NCBI GenBank assembly: GCA_026984795.1
Contig: JALSRK010000046.1
Span: forward strand, 1 to 53,117
Direction: 5' to 3'
DNA length: 53,117 bases
From: Solibacteraceae bacterium
GTDB taxonomy: Bacteria > Acidobacteriota > Terriglobia > Bryobacterales > Bryobacteraceae
Below are positions 34,998-43,905 of this stretch, in pieces. The notes beneath the pieces are model-generated. The model made no database searches and was not told where the DNA came from. It saw only the letters and a list, made by a program, of their open reading frames with translations. The first letter of the stretch is position 1; every line of letters begins with the position of its first letter. Position numbers and translations under genes: made by a program.

Positions 34998-37853
34998 TCA
35001 GAACCCAGCCTTCAGCCGGATGTCGGCAGCCACCAGGTCGCGGATGCGGCGCGACAACGCCGCCCCGTGCGGAACGGCCCGGACGACCTCGGTGAGCACC
35101 CGGTCCACCACGCCGAACTCCACCGCCCGCCGGGCCACGTCGCTCCAGGTGAGCTTGCGCCTCTTCCGCAGGCCGGCCTGCCGCGCGATATCGGATTGCC
35201 GCTCGCGGAACTCCTGGCTGGCGGCCGCCGCCTCCTGGAGAATCTCCGTCAGGTTCTCTATCCCCTCTTCGCCTGCGGCCTCCGGCTGCATCACTTCGAT
35301 CGCCCGTTCCAGCACCGGCGTCTGCTCGGCTCCCACCTCGGCCACGACCTCTCCGGTGACCGCCTGCTGCCGCAGCAACACGTCCGACGGAGCCCGCAGA
35401 AACGCCTCGGTCAGCTCCTCGGCGGCGCGCCCAGCCTCGGCTTCGGGAGCGCCGAGGCGCTTCAAACCCGCCACCCGCAGCCGTAACAGCGCCAGTTCAC
35501 CCGCGGCGTCCTCTTCGTCCCGGGCCATCTCGAGAGCACGGCCGAGGTAGTCGTGGAACTGTTCGGCTTCCCCGGCTTCCAGGGCAAGCCGGGCGCCCTC
35601 CTCGCACAGGCCCCGGGCGGCGCGCCGGTCGCCGGTTTCCAGCACCGGATCCAGAGACTCCTCGATGCGCCGCAAGGCGTCCTGCGCCCGTCCCAGCATT
35701 CCCAGCGCCCTTGCTTCGAGTACAAAGAGCGGGCTGTTGAGCGTCCGCTCGCGCCGCTCATGGAGCAGTTTCAGGGCGGCTTCCGGTTCCCCTGCGGCCA
35801 GCAGGTCGCTCACCTGGCCGGCGGCGTGGGCCTCCCAGTCGTCCAAGTCGGCCTGTTGCCAGTCCAGCTCCTCGGTGTGGCGGCCGAGCCGCGCGGCCAG
35901 CCACGCCCGCGCGCGCGGTGGCAGCGGATCGTCCCAAGCGCGCTCCAGACCCTGCGGCTCGAGCGCCTCGCCGGCCGCCGCTTCCAGTTCCTTGCGCCCC
36001 TGACCGAGCATCATGCGGTGGTAGAGCTCCTCGCCCCGGGCGACGGGCCCCGAGCGCCGGGCGTACCAGTCTACGGCGCGGGTGTGAATCTCACGGATCG
36101 TCGCCTCGTATTCCTTCGCGCGGAGCATCACCCGCAGCATGATCCGCCTCACATCGGAACGGTGGCGCAGCGCCCCGTCCGGCGCCTCCTCGACCAGCGA
36201 GACTTCGCGGCGCAGCCCGTCGAAGAGCGCCTCGGCCCTGGCTCGATCCAGACCGCAGGGCTCCGCGAGCACTTCGGCGATGATCTCGGCCGTGATGCGC
36301 CGCAGCACCAGTCCCGGATGGGCCAGCTTCCGCAGTTCGGGATCGCGGATATGCTTCAGAATGCGGTCGTAGAGCTGTCCCTGGATCTCGGCGGCCTCGA
36401 TCCGCTGCAGCAGGAATCCCCGGTTCCGTACCCCCTCCAGTGCAGCGGGCCCGGCCCGGCGGACCACCTCGGCAGCCAGGTAGAGGCTCAGCGGACTGCC
36501 CCCGACGCGCCCGACGATGTGCCGCCGCAGGCGCGGATCTTCGACCCCAAGCGCCTCGAGCACCTCGGCCGCCGCCCCTTCTTCCAACTCCTTCAACGGG
36601 AGTGGCCGCGCATCGAGCATCTTGGCTCGCGCCCGTCCGGAAACCACTACCCGCAGCCGGGGATACAGACCCCCCATTGCCCGCAGCCACTTCTCGATCT
36701 GGAGTTCGGCGGCCGGCCCGGCGATTTGCACCTCTTCGAAGGTGTCGAGCACCAGCAGGAACGGCGCCGGCTCCTCGCCGGAGAGCTCCATGGAAAGCGC
36801 CTCCAAGCGGGACGCGAGCGCCTCCGTCATGCGGCGCCAAAGCGCGCTTCGTCCCTTCTTCGACGCCGAACCGTGGAGCTTCCGTTGCGCCGGGCTCCTG
36901 GCGGTGGAATCCGGAATGCGCCGCCGCGCCTGGACCGTCGTGCGCTTCCACCGCTCGGCCAGTTCCGCGAAAGCGAAACCCGGAAACTCCCGGGCGAGTT
37001 GTTCGGCGGTAGCGGCGAGTAGAGTCTCCGGGCGGCGGGGATCCAGGTAAGAGTTGTCGAAGTCGAGGTAGGCGTACGGAATACGCGCCGTGCCTTCGAG
37101 TTCGGCGTGGTCCAGGATGAACCGTGCGATCAAGGTCGATTTCCCGATGCCTCCGGGCCCCCATACGGAGATCGGGTCGCGTTTCCAGGCTTCGATGGTC
37201 GAGGCCACGAACCGCCGGACGCCTTCGACGAGGCCGCTCGCTTCGTGCGCTTCGACGAAATCGCGGAGGGTCTCCAGTTCCTCCCGGCGTCCCCGGAAAT
37301 GGGTCCCGGCGAGGGCGTGGAACGGCTCGACCAGTTTGCGCAGCTCCAGCGCTTGCCGCACCTCCTCGAGCGTCACCGGCGTCTCCGCGACGCCGTCGAG
37401 CCAGGCGAGCACACGCTCCAGTTCGCGCAGTTCGTCCAACGAGCGGTCCCGCAACTCCGGCTTCTTCCCGGCCAGAAGCTCCAACAGCAGCCTCGTGTGC
37501 GCGTCCTGGAGCCCGGGGTTGGCGGCCGCGGCCTCTTCGACGCGTTTCTCGCGCAGCAAGGCGGCGAGCGTCCGGCGGCGGATGCAAAGATCGAGCATCC
37601 AGCCGCCCGGCGGCACCTCGTCGCAATCCGCCGCCAAGACGGCCAGGGCGCTTCCCCGGCCCCCTTCCTTTTTGCCCCTTTGTCGGGACCCCGCCGGGCG
37701 GAGGCGGCGTGGATCGAATGGCCCAAGCACCGCCGCCGCCTCGCGGAAAGCGCGCCGGAGCCCTGATATGGCTGGTTCCGAAGCCGGTTTGGCAAGCGCC
37801 CGCTCCAGCAGCGCCTCGAATTCCTCCGACTCAAAGCCGCGCGCCGAGCTCAT
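34998..37853 (-). CDS. Large STAND-type ATPase
   Basis: A 951-residue signal-transduction NTPase. The P-loop GPGGIGKST is at residues 232-240 and Walker B FLLVLDTFEEV has Asp370. GGSPLSLYLAAEVV near residue 450 matches the GxP segment of the winged-helix lid, followed by a helical region and TPR-like repeats (about residues 680-830, EAALKLLHERRER, AQDALRRIEESLDP). The C-terminal 60 residues (KLTWSDVARRAVEFGVVDRVLTEV) resemble a small helical adaptor domain. Such proteins oligomerise on sensing a ligand and activate partner effectors. The ATG is 23 nt inside the previous NTPase gene, so translation is coupled. It is the likely infection sensor of the gasdermin operon. Confidence 0.88.
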   Translation of the reverse strand: MSSARGFESEEFEALLERALAKPASEPAISGLRRAFREAAAVLGPFDPRRLRPAGSRQRGKKEGGRGSALAVLAADCDEVPPGGWMLDLCIRRRTLAALLREKRVEEAAAANPGLQDAHTRLLLELLAGKKPELRDRSLDELRELERVLAWLDGVAETPVTLEEVRQALELRKLVEPFHALAGTHFRGRREELETLRDFVEAHEASGLVEGVRRFVASTIEAWKRDPISVWGPGGIGKSTLIARFILDHAELEGTARIPYAYLDFDNSYLDPRRPETLLAATAEQLAREFPGFAFAELAERWKRTTVQARRRIPDSTARSPAQRKLHGSASKKGRSALWRRMTEALASRLEALSMELSGEEPAPFLLVLDTFEEVQIAGPAAELQIEKWLRAMGGLYPRLRVVVSGRARAKMLDARPLPLKELEEGAAAEVLEALGVEDPRLRRHIVGRVGGSPLSLYLAAEVVRRAGPAALEGVRNRGFLLQRIEAAEIQGQLYDRILKHIRDPELRKLAHPGLVLRRITAEIIAEVLAEPCGLDRARAEALFDGLRREVSLVEEAPDGALRHRSDVRRIMLRVMLRAKEYEATIREIHTRAVDWYARRSGPVARGEELYHRMMLGQGRKELEAAAGEALEPQGLERAWDDPLPPRARAWLAARLGRHTEELDWQQADLDDWEAHAAGQVSDLLAAGEPEAALKLLHERRERTLNSPLFVLEARALGMLGRAQDALRRIEESLDPVLETGDRRAARGLCEEGARLALEAGEAEQFHDYLGRALEMARDEEDAAGELALLRLRVAGLKRLGAPEAEAGRAAEELTEAFLRAPSDVLLRQQAVTGEVVAEVGAEQTPVLERAIEVMQPEAAGEEGIENLTEILQEAAAASQEFRERQSDIARQAGLRKRRKLTWSDVARRAVEFGVVDRVLTEVVRAVPHGAALSRRIRDLVAADIRLKAGF

Positions 37854-38871
37854 AGGAGATCCTTTCCACGTTCTGCTTCAAACGGAACATGTAGGCCTGG
37901 CTGCCCGGGGGAACGGCCTGCAACGCCTTGGCCGCCGCCGCCCGGCAAAATGCGGCTTCGAGCTGCGGGAACCGTTCTTTGAAGAACTCGGCCAGCTCCT
38001 CGGCTGCCGGGTCCACCAGGACCTCGCGGTGGAACTTCCGGGCCTGGGCGCGGAGGCGTGCGTGCCCGAAATCGAGCAAGACGATCCGCAGCCGCCGGAA
38101 CCTGGTGTCAGAAGCCGCCAGGGCGAGCAACTGGTCGATGAACAGCGCTGTCTCCTCACGGACGCTCTCCTGGTCGAATCCGTCGAGCACCAGCCAAATG
38201 TCGTGGTCGGATTTCTGGAGTTCGTCGGCGACCCACTCGATGAGCAGGCTCACCCGGCGTTCGCCTTCGATCAGGTACAGCGGCGCCATCGTCCGGGGGC
38301 CTCCAGACTTCTGCACCAGCCTCATGGCCACACTCGCCGCCTCGAAGAACGAAGCGGTGTCCGGCTTGGCCTCGAAGGCCGCCACGCGGAAACCGCCGGT
38401 CCGGGCCGCTTCGTCTTCGATCAGGCGCGCCGTGTAACTCTTCCCCATGCCATCGGCGCCGTTGATCACCAGGATGGGCGCGGCGTCCCGCCGGAGCAGG
38501 CGCCGCAAAGCCCGGCGGACCTGCTTGCGGTCGAGGAACGGCTCGCCGCCCCCGACGAGAATGGACGCGAACGCCGGTGGGGCTCCGGCCACGCCGGGGG
38601 GCGACTCCGCCACGGCACGGATCTCCGTCAATTCCACGGCGACCCCGCCCGGGTCGATCACCCGCAGGGTCGCCCGCAGCGCTTCCAGCTCGCGCCGGCA
38701 ACAGACGAGGGCGAACTCGACCAGTCCGCCCACCGTGGCCCCCGGCGGCGCCTCGAGGATGCGCCGGTCGCCCACGCACCGCCGCAGGGCTTCGAAAGGC
38801 CGTCCTGATTCGATGAAACAGTTGATCAGCAACTGTTTCAGGATCTTCTGCTGGTCGTCGCTCAACAGCAC
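37831..38871 (-). CDS. P-loop NTPase with adaptor-like N-terminal domain
   Basis: A 346-residue protein. Residues about 1-75 are helical (DDQQKILKQLLINCFIESG, VGGLVEFALVCCRRELEALR) and fit the pattern of effector-associated adaptor domains. The NTPase domain has Walker A GADGMGKS at 138-145 and Walker B IWLVLDGFD with Asp230/Asp233, then LRIVLLDFGH. It is a compact STAND-like NTPase without C-terminal sensor repeats, so it may be a regulatory switch or a partner of the larger ATPase with which it overlaps by 23 nt. It starts 6 bases after the protease-lipase gene. A function in signal relay is inferred from context. Confidence 0.85.
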   Translation of the reverse strand: MLLSDDQQKILKQLLINCFIESGRPFEALRRCVGDRRILEAPPGATVGGLVEFALVCCRRELEALRATLRVIDPGGVAVELTEIRAVAESPPGVAGAPPAFASILVGGGEPFLDRKQVRRALRRLLRRDAAPILVINGADGMGKSYTARLIEDEAARTGGFRVAAFEAKPDTASFFEAASVAMRLVQKSGGPRTMAPLYLIEGERRVSLLIEWVADELQKSDHDIWLVLDGFDQESVREETALFIDQLLALAASDTRFRRLRIVLLDFGHARLRAQARKFHREVLVDPAAEELAEFFKERFPQLEAAFCRAAAAKALQAVPPGSQAYMFRLKQNVERISYELGARL

Positions 38872-38877
38872 CGCCTA

Positions 38878-41346
38878 TCACTCCTCCGGGGTCCCGCGCA
38901 GCGGGTCGAGGATCCACTCCAGGTCCGCCGCGCGTAGCGTGCCGTCGTGGAAGCGGCGCTGCAAGCCCGGTACGGAAGCTTCGCTGATCGCTGGCGCTTC
39001 AACCTCCGGCAAGACCACCGCGTAGTCGATATCCGACACCGAGAGCCGCGGCAACGACTTCGTCGCGCCGAAACCGAGCAGGTCCGCCACCGCCTGGATC
39101 ACGGCGTCGTCCTTGTACAGGTCCGAGTGCCGGCCGGAGGCTTCATACAGTTCGGCGAGTTGCGCCACCGCGGCGGCGCGCAAAGGAACCGTCCCATCGC
39201 CGGGGCCGTTGCGGGGGCCGGCCTCGAGCCTCCCGTTCCGCACGCTGGAGACGACCGTCGCGTACCGCCGGCAGACGATACCGCTCGTGCGCGCCAACAG
39301 GGGCGATTCGAGAATCTCCGCCTTCAACCCCCGGCTGGCGTCGAGCCACCGCTGAGGCGGCGCGTCGCTTCCCGGCCAGGCGCCGGACTGATACAACTCC
39401 CCGGCGCCGTCGAAAAAGGCCGGGGTCGGCAGCATGTCGATCAACCCGGGCAGGCCGCGGGCCAGCCGCTGCAGGTCGGGAATGTCGTCCTGGCGGGAAA
39501 TGGCAGCCAGAGTCTTGAAGAACGGATAACTGCCCAGCACCGCCTCGAGAGGAGCGTAGCTGCCCCCGAGCGGCGCGCCGGCAAAGACGGCCCGCTGGAC
39601 CCGGTCCGCCCACTCGGGGTGGCGCGAGGCGTACAGCGAGGCGACCAGTCCGCCCATCGAGTGCGCCACCAGGGCGAACCGCCGTCCGGGATTGCCGGCG
39701 GCCAACTGTTCGATGAATCCCGCCAGCCGGTCGGCGGAGACCTTCACCGGTTTCCGCCAGTCAAAGGAAAACTCATGGACGACGAACCCCGCCTTGCGCC
39801 ACCGGCGGACGGCTTTACCGTAGGCGCTTTTCACGTGGCCGTCGGGTCCTAGCCGCAAATCCGGCGCGGCGTCGGTCAAGCCGTCTTCACCCAACTGCAA
39901 CTTCTCGGCCATGTTGCCAGCCATCAACGCGCGAACGCTGAACCACACCCGCCGGCCGGCGCCCCAGCGGTTGGCGAGATGGGAACCCATGATCCCGTGC
40001 AGGAAGACGATCTCGGGCAGTTCACGGTCCGGTTCCGGATAGCCGAAGGCCTCCCGGCCCAGGCGGCCCTCGGTCTCCAACTCATCGATCAGCTCGGCCG
40101 CGTCTTCTTCGCCCAAGACGTTCACGAGACGGGCTCGGGTCTGTTCCGGATCGCGTTCCAGCAGATCGAGAAGCTGCGCATCGGTGGTTTGCTCGAACCA
40201 GTCGGCGGCCTCTCGTTCGACGGCGGTTTCCTTCGACGCCCGAGGCGCTGCCGCACCAGACGACGCGGCCTTCCCGTTGGGATCCGCTCTGCGCCACTGT
40301 AGCTCCCATGGAACAGCGCCTCGGACGGGCGCATCGTGGAACACGACGCCGGCGTCGAGTACGCGTGCATCCCGGGCCAGTTCCCACGCCGGCACAGCGT
40401 AGTTGGCGCGCAGATAGAGCCCGGCGAAGTGCAGGCCGATCACCCGGCCGGTCGTCAGGTCGATTACCGCGGACCCGGAGTTGCCGCCCAGCGTGGAGCT
40501 GTCGTGAGTGATCGCCTCGACGCTGTTGCCGAAAGACCGGATGACAGCTTCGCCGGTCAACTTGCCGGGCTGCAGCCGTTTCCGCTGGTAGATCCCCCGG
40601 AAGATGCGGTTTTGCAATTGGACGTCGTTGCGCGGGTCTTGGGCCGGGTAGCCGACCACCGCGACCTCCCGCGTGCGCCACTCCCCGGGCTCCCGGCCCT
40701 CGAGCGTCAGATGGCCGCGTCCGCCGGGCAGCCCCTCCACCTCGAGTAGCGCGCAGTCCCAATACGGGTGGATCATCACTACCCGCCGCACTCTCGCCAG
40801 CGCCGGAGGCGACGGATAGACTTCTTGTTTGAAGTCCACCGCCGCCCCCAGCCCAGGGCGGAAGACGATGTCCCGCCGGCCCAGCCCGTCGGTGAAGATC
40901 TCGGCCACGTGCCGGTTGGTCATCAACAGGCCCGGACCCACGACGAAGGCCGTCCCGCCGTACGGAATCGACGGGTGTCCGGGAACCTCGACACGCCCGA
41001 TCGAAGGGATCGCCTCCTCGATGCGCCGGCGCAGGTCCCCGGAGCCGAGGTGCGTCCAGGGGGGCGGGGGCGCGTGAAACGAATCGTTCCATACGTCCAC
41101 CACCGGGCGGTAACGTGGAAGCACGATCGCCTCCAGGGCGGAGACCTGCTCCTCGTCGAGTTCCCTGTCCGTGACGGCCCGGTCCAAGCCCTCCAGCGCC
41201 AGGTCCATTTCTTGAGACGTCGCCTCTGCGGCGCCTCCGCCCGGACCGCCGAGCGTCTCGGCCGCCGTGAGCACTTCGCGTTTCTCCCCGCCTTCGAGAA
41301 CCTCTCTCAAATATGTGCGGAGGAGATCCTGCTTCTCATGGTTCAT
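38878..41346 (-). CDS. Trypsin-like protease fused to an LCAT-like lipase
   Basis: An 822-residue cytosolic-looking protein with two complete hydrolase triads. Residues 1-90 are a helical N-terminus. The trypsin-like domain (about 110-340) has His146 (TNRHVA), Asp197 (YWDCALLEVEG) and Ser290 (GGNSGSAV). A helical linker (about 375-430, LLDLLERDPEQTRARLVNVL) follows. The alpha/beta hydrolase (about 440-765) begins with LPEIVFLHGIMGSHL and has Ser563 (LVAHSMGGL), Asp717 (GPGDGTVPL) and His740 (GRHSDLY), the arrangement of lecithin:cholesterol acyltransferase-like phospholipases. The start is set by an ATGA overlap with the caspase gene. A longer reading upstream has no homology. It is probably both a protease and a membrane-lipid effector in the gasdermin system. 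Confidence 0.88.
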   Translation of the reverse strand: MNHEKQDLLRTYLREVLEGGEKREVLTAAETLGGPGGGAAEATSQEMDLALEGLDRAVTDRELDEEQVSALEAIVLPRYRPVVDVWNDSFHAPPPPWTHLGSGDLRRRIEEAIPSIGRVEVPGHPSIPYGGTAFVVGPGLLMTNRHVAEIFTDGLGRRDIVFRPGLGAAVDFKQEVYPSPPALARVRRVVMIHPYWDCALLEVEGLPGGRGHLTLEGREPGEWRTREVAVVGYPAQDPRNDVQLQNRIFRGIYQRKRLQPGKLTGEAVIRSFGNSVEAITHDSSTLGGNSGSAVIDLTTGRVIGLHFAGLYLRANYAVPAWELARDARVLDAGVVFHDAPVRGAVPWELQWRRADPNGKAASSGAAAPRASKETAVEREAADWFEQTTDAQLLDLLERDPEQTRARLVNVLGEEDAAELIDELETEGRLGREAFGYPEPDRELPEIVFLHGIMGSHLANRWGAGRRVWFSVRALMAGNMAEKLQLGEDGLTDAAPDLRLGPDGHVKSAYGKAVRRWRKAGFVVHEFSFDWRKPVKVSADRLAGFIEQLAAGNPGRRFALVAHSMGGLVASLYASRHPEWADRVQRAVFAGAPLGGSYAPLEAVLGSYPFFKTLAAISRQDDIPDLQRLARGLPGLIDMLPTPAFFDGAGELYQSGAWPGSDAPPQRWLDASRGLKAEILESPLLARTSGIVCRRYATVVSSVRNGRLEAGPRNGPGDGTVPLRAAAVAQLAELYEASGRHSDLYKDDAVIQAVADLLGFGATKSLPRLSVSDIDYAVVLPEVEAPAISEASVPGLQRRFHDGTLRAADLEWILDPLRGTPEE

Positions 41347-43886
41347 GGTTCGATCGCTCCCTTCTCTATCAGCGGCGCACCGGGTTCCGCGCCCGGGCTC
41401 CAAATCGCCAGAATCGTGCCGCCGGCGCGGCGCCTCGCGGCTTCCTTCAGCACCGGGACCCGGGGATGCTCCAGGCCGAGCGAGGCCGCCAGCCTGCCCA
41501 GATGAACGACGCCCCGGTAGAACAGAGGCAGCCCGCGCTCGAGCGCTTCCCGGCAAAGAGCGGCGGCGCTGCTGTCGTCTCCAGCCAGGCGGGCCAGGGC
41601 GGCGCCGATCACCAAGCCGTCGCTGAGATCCCCGAAGCGCCGCTGCAAGCTGAAGCTGCTCCGCTCAGCAAGCTCTCGGGCTCCGGGAAGACCGCCTCGG
41701 GAAGCTTCCATCAACTGAAGTCCCGTATACGCGCCGAGCACGCTCGCCACCGGATCCTCTCCCCGGGTGAGAATCGACAGCTCCTCCCGGTTGCCCGGGG
41801 TTTCCGACTGGATCTTGCCCCGCGGCGTGAGAATCTCCAGCGCCGCCTCGGTCTCCCCGCCGTGCAGGAACCGTTGGGCCAGCTCCAGCCGCCGCTGCAA
41901 GAGAACGTCGCCACCGGATGCATCGAGCGGCGGGAGAAACGCGTAACCGGCGACGCCGCCGTTCGTGTCGCGGTGGAGTATGACATTAGTGATACGGCCC
42001 GGTAGTACAGGCAGCGAAATCCTCATCCGCTCCCCGTCCGTCTGCCCCTCCAACAGATACGCTCCGGCCTCGAGGGGCGCTGACGCCGCGGCGACGTTGG
42101 GAAGAGCCGCCGGCAGCAGCGCCAGGCCGGCCGGAACCGCACCGCCGTCCATCTCGGAAAGCGACAACCCGGCCGCAAGCAGCGAGTCTTCCGCGCCGGC
42201 GGCCTCATCGACCACCACCACTTGCACCGCTCCCCATCCCTCCGGCGGGGACCCCAGGACGGGCAGCGCCTCGCGCAGCCGCCCCAGCCGCCAGGCCGTT
42301 TCCGCCGTTTCACTCCCTGGAGTCAGCGCCAGGGCCATGGCCAGCAGCGTGGTGACCTCCGGCAACCCCACCTGGGGCGCGCCCAGACGCTCGGAGACCC
42401 GCAGCGTGTTCACCCCGGTAGCGTCGATCTCTCCGATGGCGCAAGCCGCCGTCAAGGTCGGGCGATACCGGATGGCCGGCGGCAGGATCTCCACTTCGGC
42501 GGCTGCGCCCGGTTTGAGAAAGACCGGCTTCTCCGCCACCCCGCGCGGGTCGTGCAGACGGATGGTGTAGGAACCCGGCTCGGCTGTCTTGAGTTCGATC
42601 TGGCCCGCGCCCACTGCTACGCGCCGGCCGCTGGCGTCGCGAATCTCGATCGGAACCAACGGGTCCCACGTGAACGCCCGCAGCGACGCTCGAGCCGGCG
42701 GGGCTGCGGCGGCTTCCACAACCGGCGCGTCGGCGTCGGGCACATCCATCCTCCCGGCCGCCGCCTGGACCGTTTCCGAGGCGGCAGGCGCGGATGGGAC
42801 CGCCGGCGTCATCTTCAGCCCCACCTCGGCGTCGCGCATCAGCCTCACCGCCACCGGCTCGGCTTCGAAACCCGGCGCCTCGGCCTCGACCAGGTAGTCG
42901 CGCGGCTTCAGCGCCATCACATGTGGAACGTTCAGGGGAGGACCGGCCTCGCCGCTCACCCCGGCGCCGAGCGCACGAACCGTCGTCACGGTCGCAGCGC
43001 CGGGCGGCTGCAGATCCACGGAAAGGTTCAGTGGTGGGACCTCCTCTTCGGCGAAGGCAGCCAGCACGGGGCTCGACGAACGCTCCCCGCGCAACGTCGG
43101 GACCTGGAACGAACCCGCCCCGGCCCCCACATCCAACGCGGCCACCTTCCGGCGCACCTCCCCGGCCACGAACCGCAGCAGATCTTCCGGCCGAACCTCA
43201 TAGCGCCGCTTCAGCAGGTTGTATCGCTTCGCCGCACCCTCCCCGCGCAGTCCGCGCAGCAGCGCTTCGGTGAACACCCCGCGCTCGTCGTTGGCCCGGC
43301 TGCGATCCTCGTTCGACTTCAACCCTCGCGAAGTGGCCGCGAAGACGAACTGCTCCACCTCCGGCCTCATTTCGGTCACGTCCGGGGCGATCGGGAAGGG
43401 ACCGGCGTTGAACCGCCCCTCGAACGGAACGTTGCGGCAGGCGTCGATGAAGAAGAACTGCAGGCGGAACCGGCTGGTCTTCAAGTAATCCAGCAAACCC
43501 TGCACCTGCAGCGACAGCGTGGGCGCCGCGGTCTTGAAATCCGATGGCAGGATCGCGTCGCCGCCCAGCAGGCCGGTGGCGGAAAGCCCGTGGCAGGAGA
43601 TGTGAACGTAGAGCCTGTCATCCGGCCCTGCGGCCTTGCCGGCAAGGTCCCGGACCGCCCACACGATCTTCTCGAGCGTCGCTTCGCGGTGCTCCAGCCC
43701 CGGCGGAGGTTCTGGACTCCAGTCGGCCCGGCTCAGCAACAGGTGCAGGCGCCGCGCCGCCACCCCTCCCCGTCCGGCCCCGGTAAGCCAGGCGGCCATC
43801 GCCAGCGCATCGCGCACGGCCCCTTTCAAACAGAGCCGCGGCTCGGCATACTTGTCGATGCCGACAACGAGAGCCCAATCGGCCAT
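41343..43886 (-). CDS. Caspase-like cysteine protease (peptidase C14) with long C-terminal region
   Basis: An 847-residue protein. The N-terminal caspase/metacaspase domain (about residues 1-250) begins ALVVGIDKY and has the catalytic His99 (YVHISCHGL) and Cys150 (FFIDACRN), both intact. The rest is unusual: beta-rich modules near residues 285-340 and 400-460 (PRDYLVEAEAPGFEAEPV resembles a PEGA-type repeat) and a long unassigned C-terminal part ending in a helical region. There is no signal peptide. It follows the gasdermin gene by 19 bases and overlaps the next gene as ATGA. Bacterial caspase-like proteases beside gasdermins cut the gasdermin tail, and that is the inferred job here. Confidence 0.92.
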   Translation of the reverse strand: MADWALVVGIDKYAEPRLCLKGAVRDALAMAAWLTGAGRGGVAARRLHLLLSRADWSPEPPPGLEHREATLEKIVWAVRDLAGKAAGPDDRLYVHISCHGLSATGLLGGDAILPSDFKTAAPTLSLQVQGLLDYLKTSRFRLQFFFIDACRNVPFEGRFNAGPFPIAPDVTEMRPEVEQFVFAATSRGLKSNEDRSRANDERGVFTEALLRGLRGEGAAKRYNLLKRRYEVRPEDLLRFVAGEVRRKVAALDVGAGAGSFQVPTLRGERSSSPVLAAFAEEEVPPLNLSVDLQPPGAATVTTVRALGAGVSGEAGPPLNVPHVMALKPRDYLVEAEAPGFEAEPVAVRLMRDAEVGLKMTPAVPSAPAASETVQAAAGRMDVPDADAPVVEAAAAPPARASLRAFTWDPLVPIEIRDASGRRVAVGAGQIELKTAEPGSYTIRLHDPRGVAEKPVFLKPGAAAEVEILPPAIRYRPTLTAACAIGEIDATGVNTLRVSERLGAPQVGLPEVTTLLAMALALTPGSETAETAWRLGRLREALPVLGSPPEGWGAVQVVVVDEAAGAEDSLLAAGLSLSEMDGGAVPAGLALLPAALPNVAAASAPLEAGAYLLEGQTDGERMRISLPVLPGRITNVILHRDTNGGVAGYAFLPPLDASGGDVLLQRRLELAQRFLHGGETEAALEILTPRGKIQSETPGNREELSILTRGEDPVASVLGAYTGLQLMEASRGGLPGARELAERSSFSLQRRFGDLSDGLVIGAALARLAGDDSSAAALCREALERGLPLFYRGVVHLGRLAASLGLEHPRVPVLKEAARRRAGGTILAIWSPGAEPGAPLIEKGAIEP

Positions 43887-43905
43887 GACGCCGCTCCGGC
43901 CGCCT

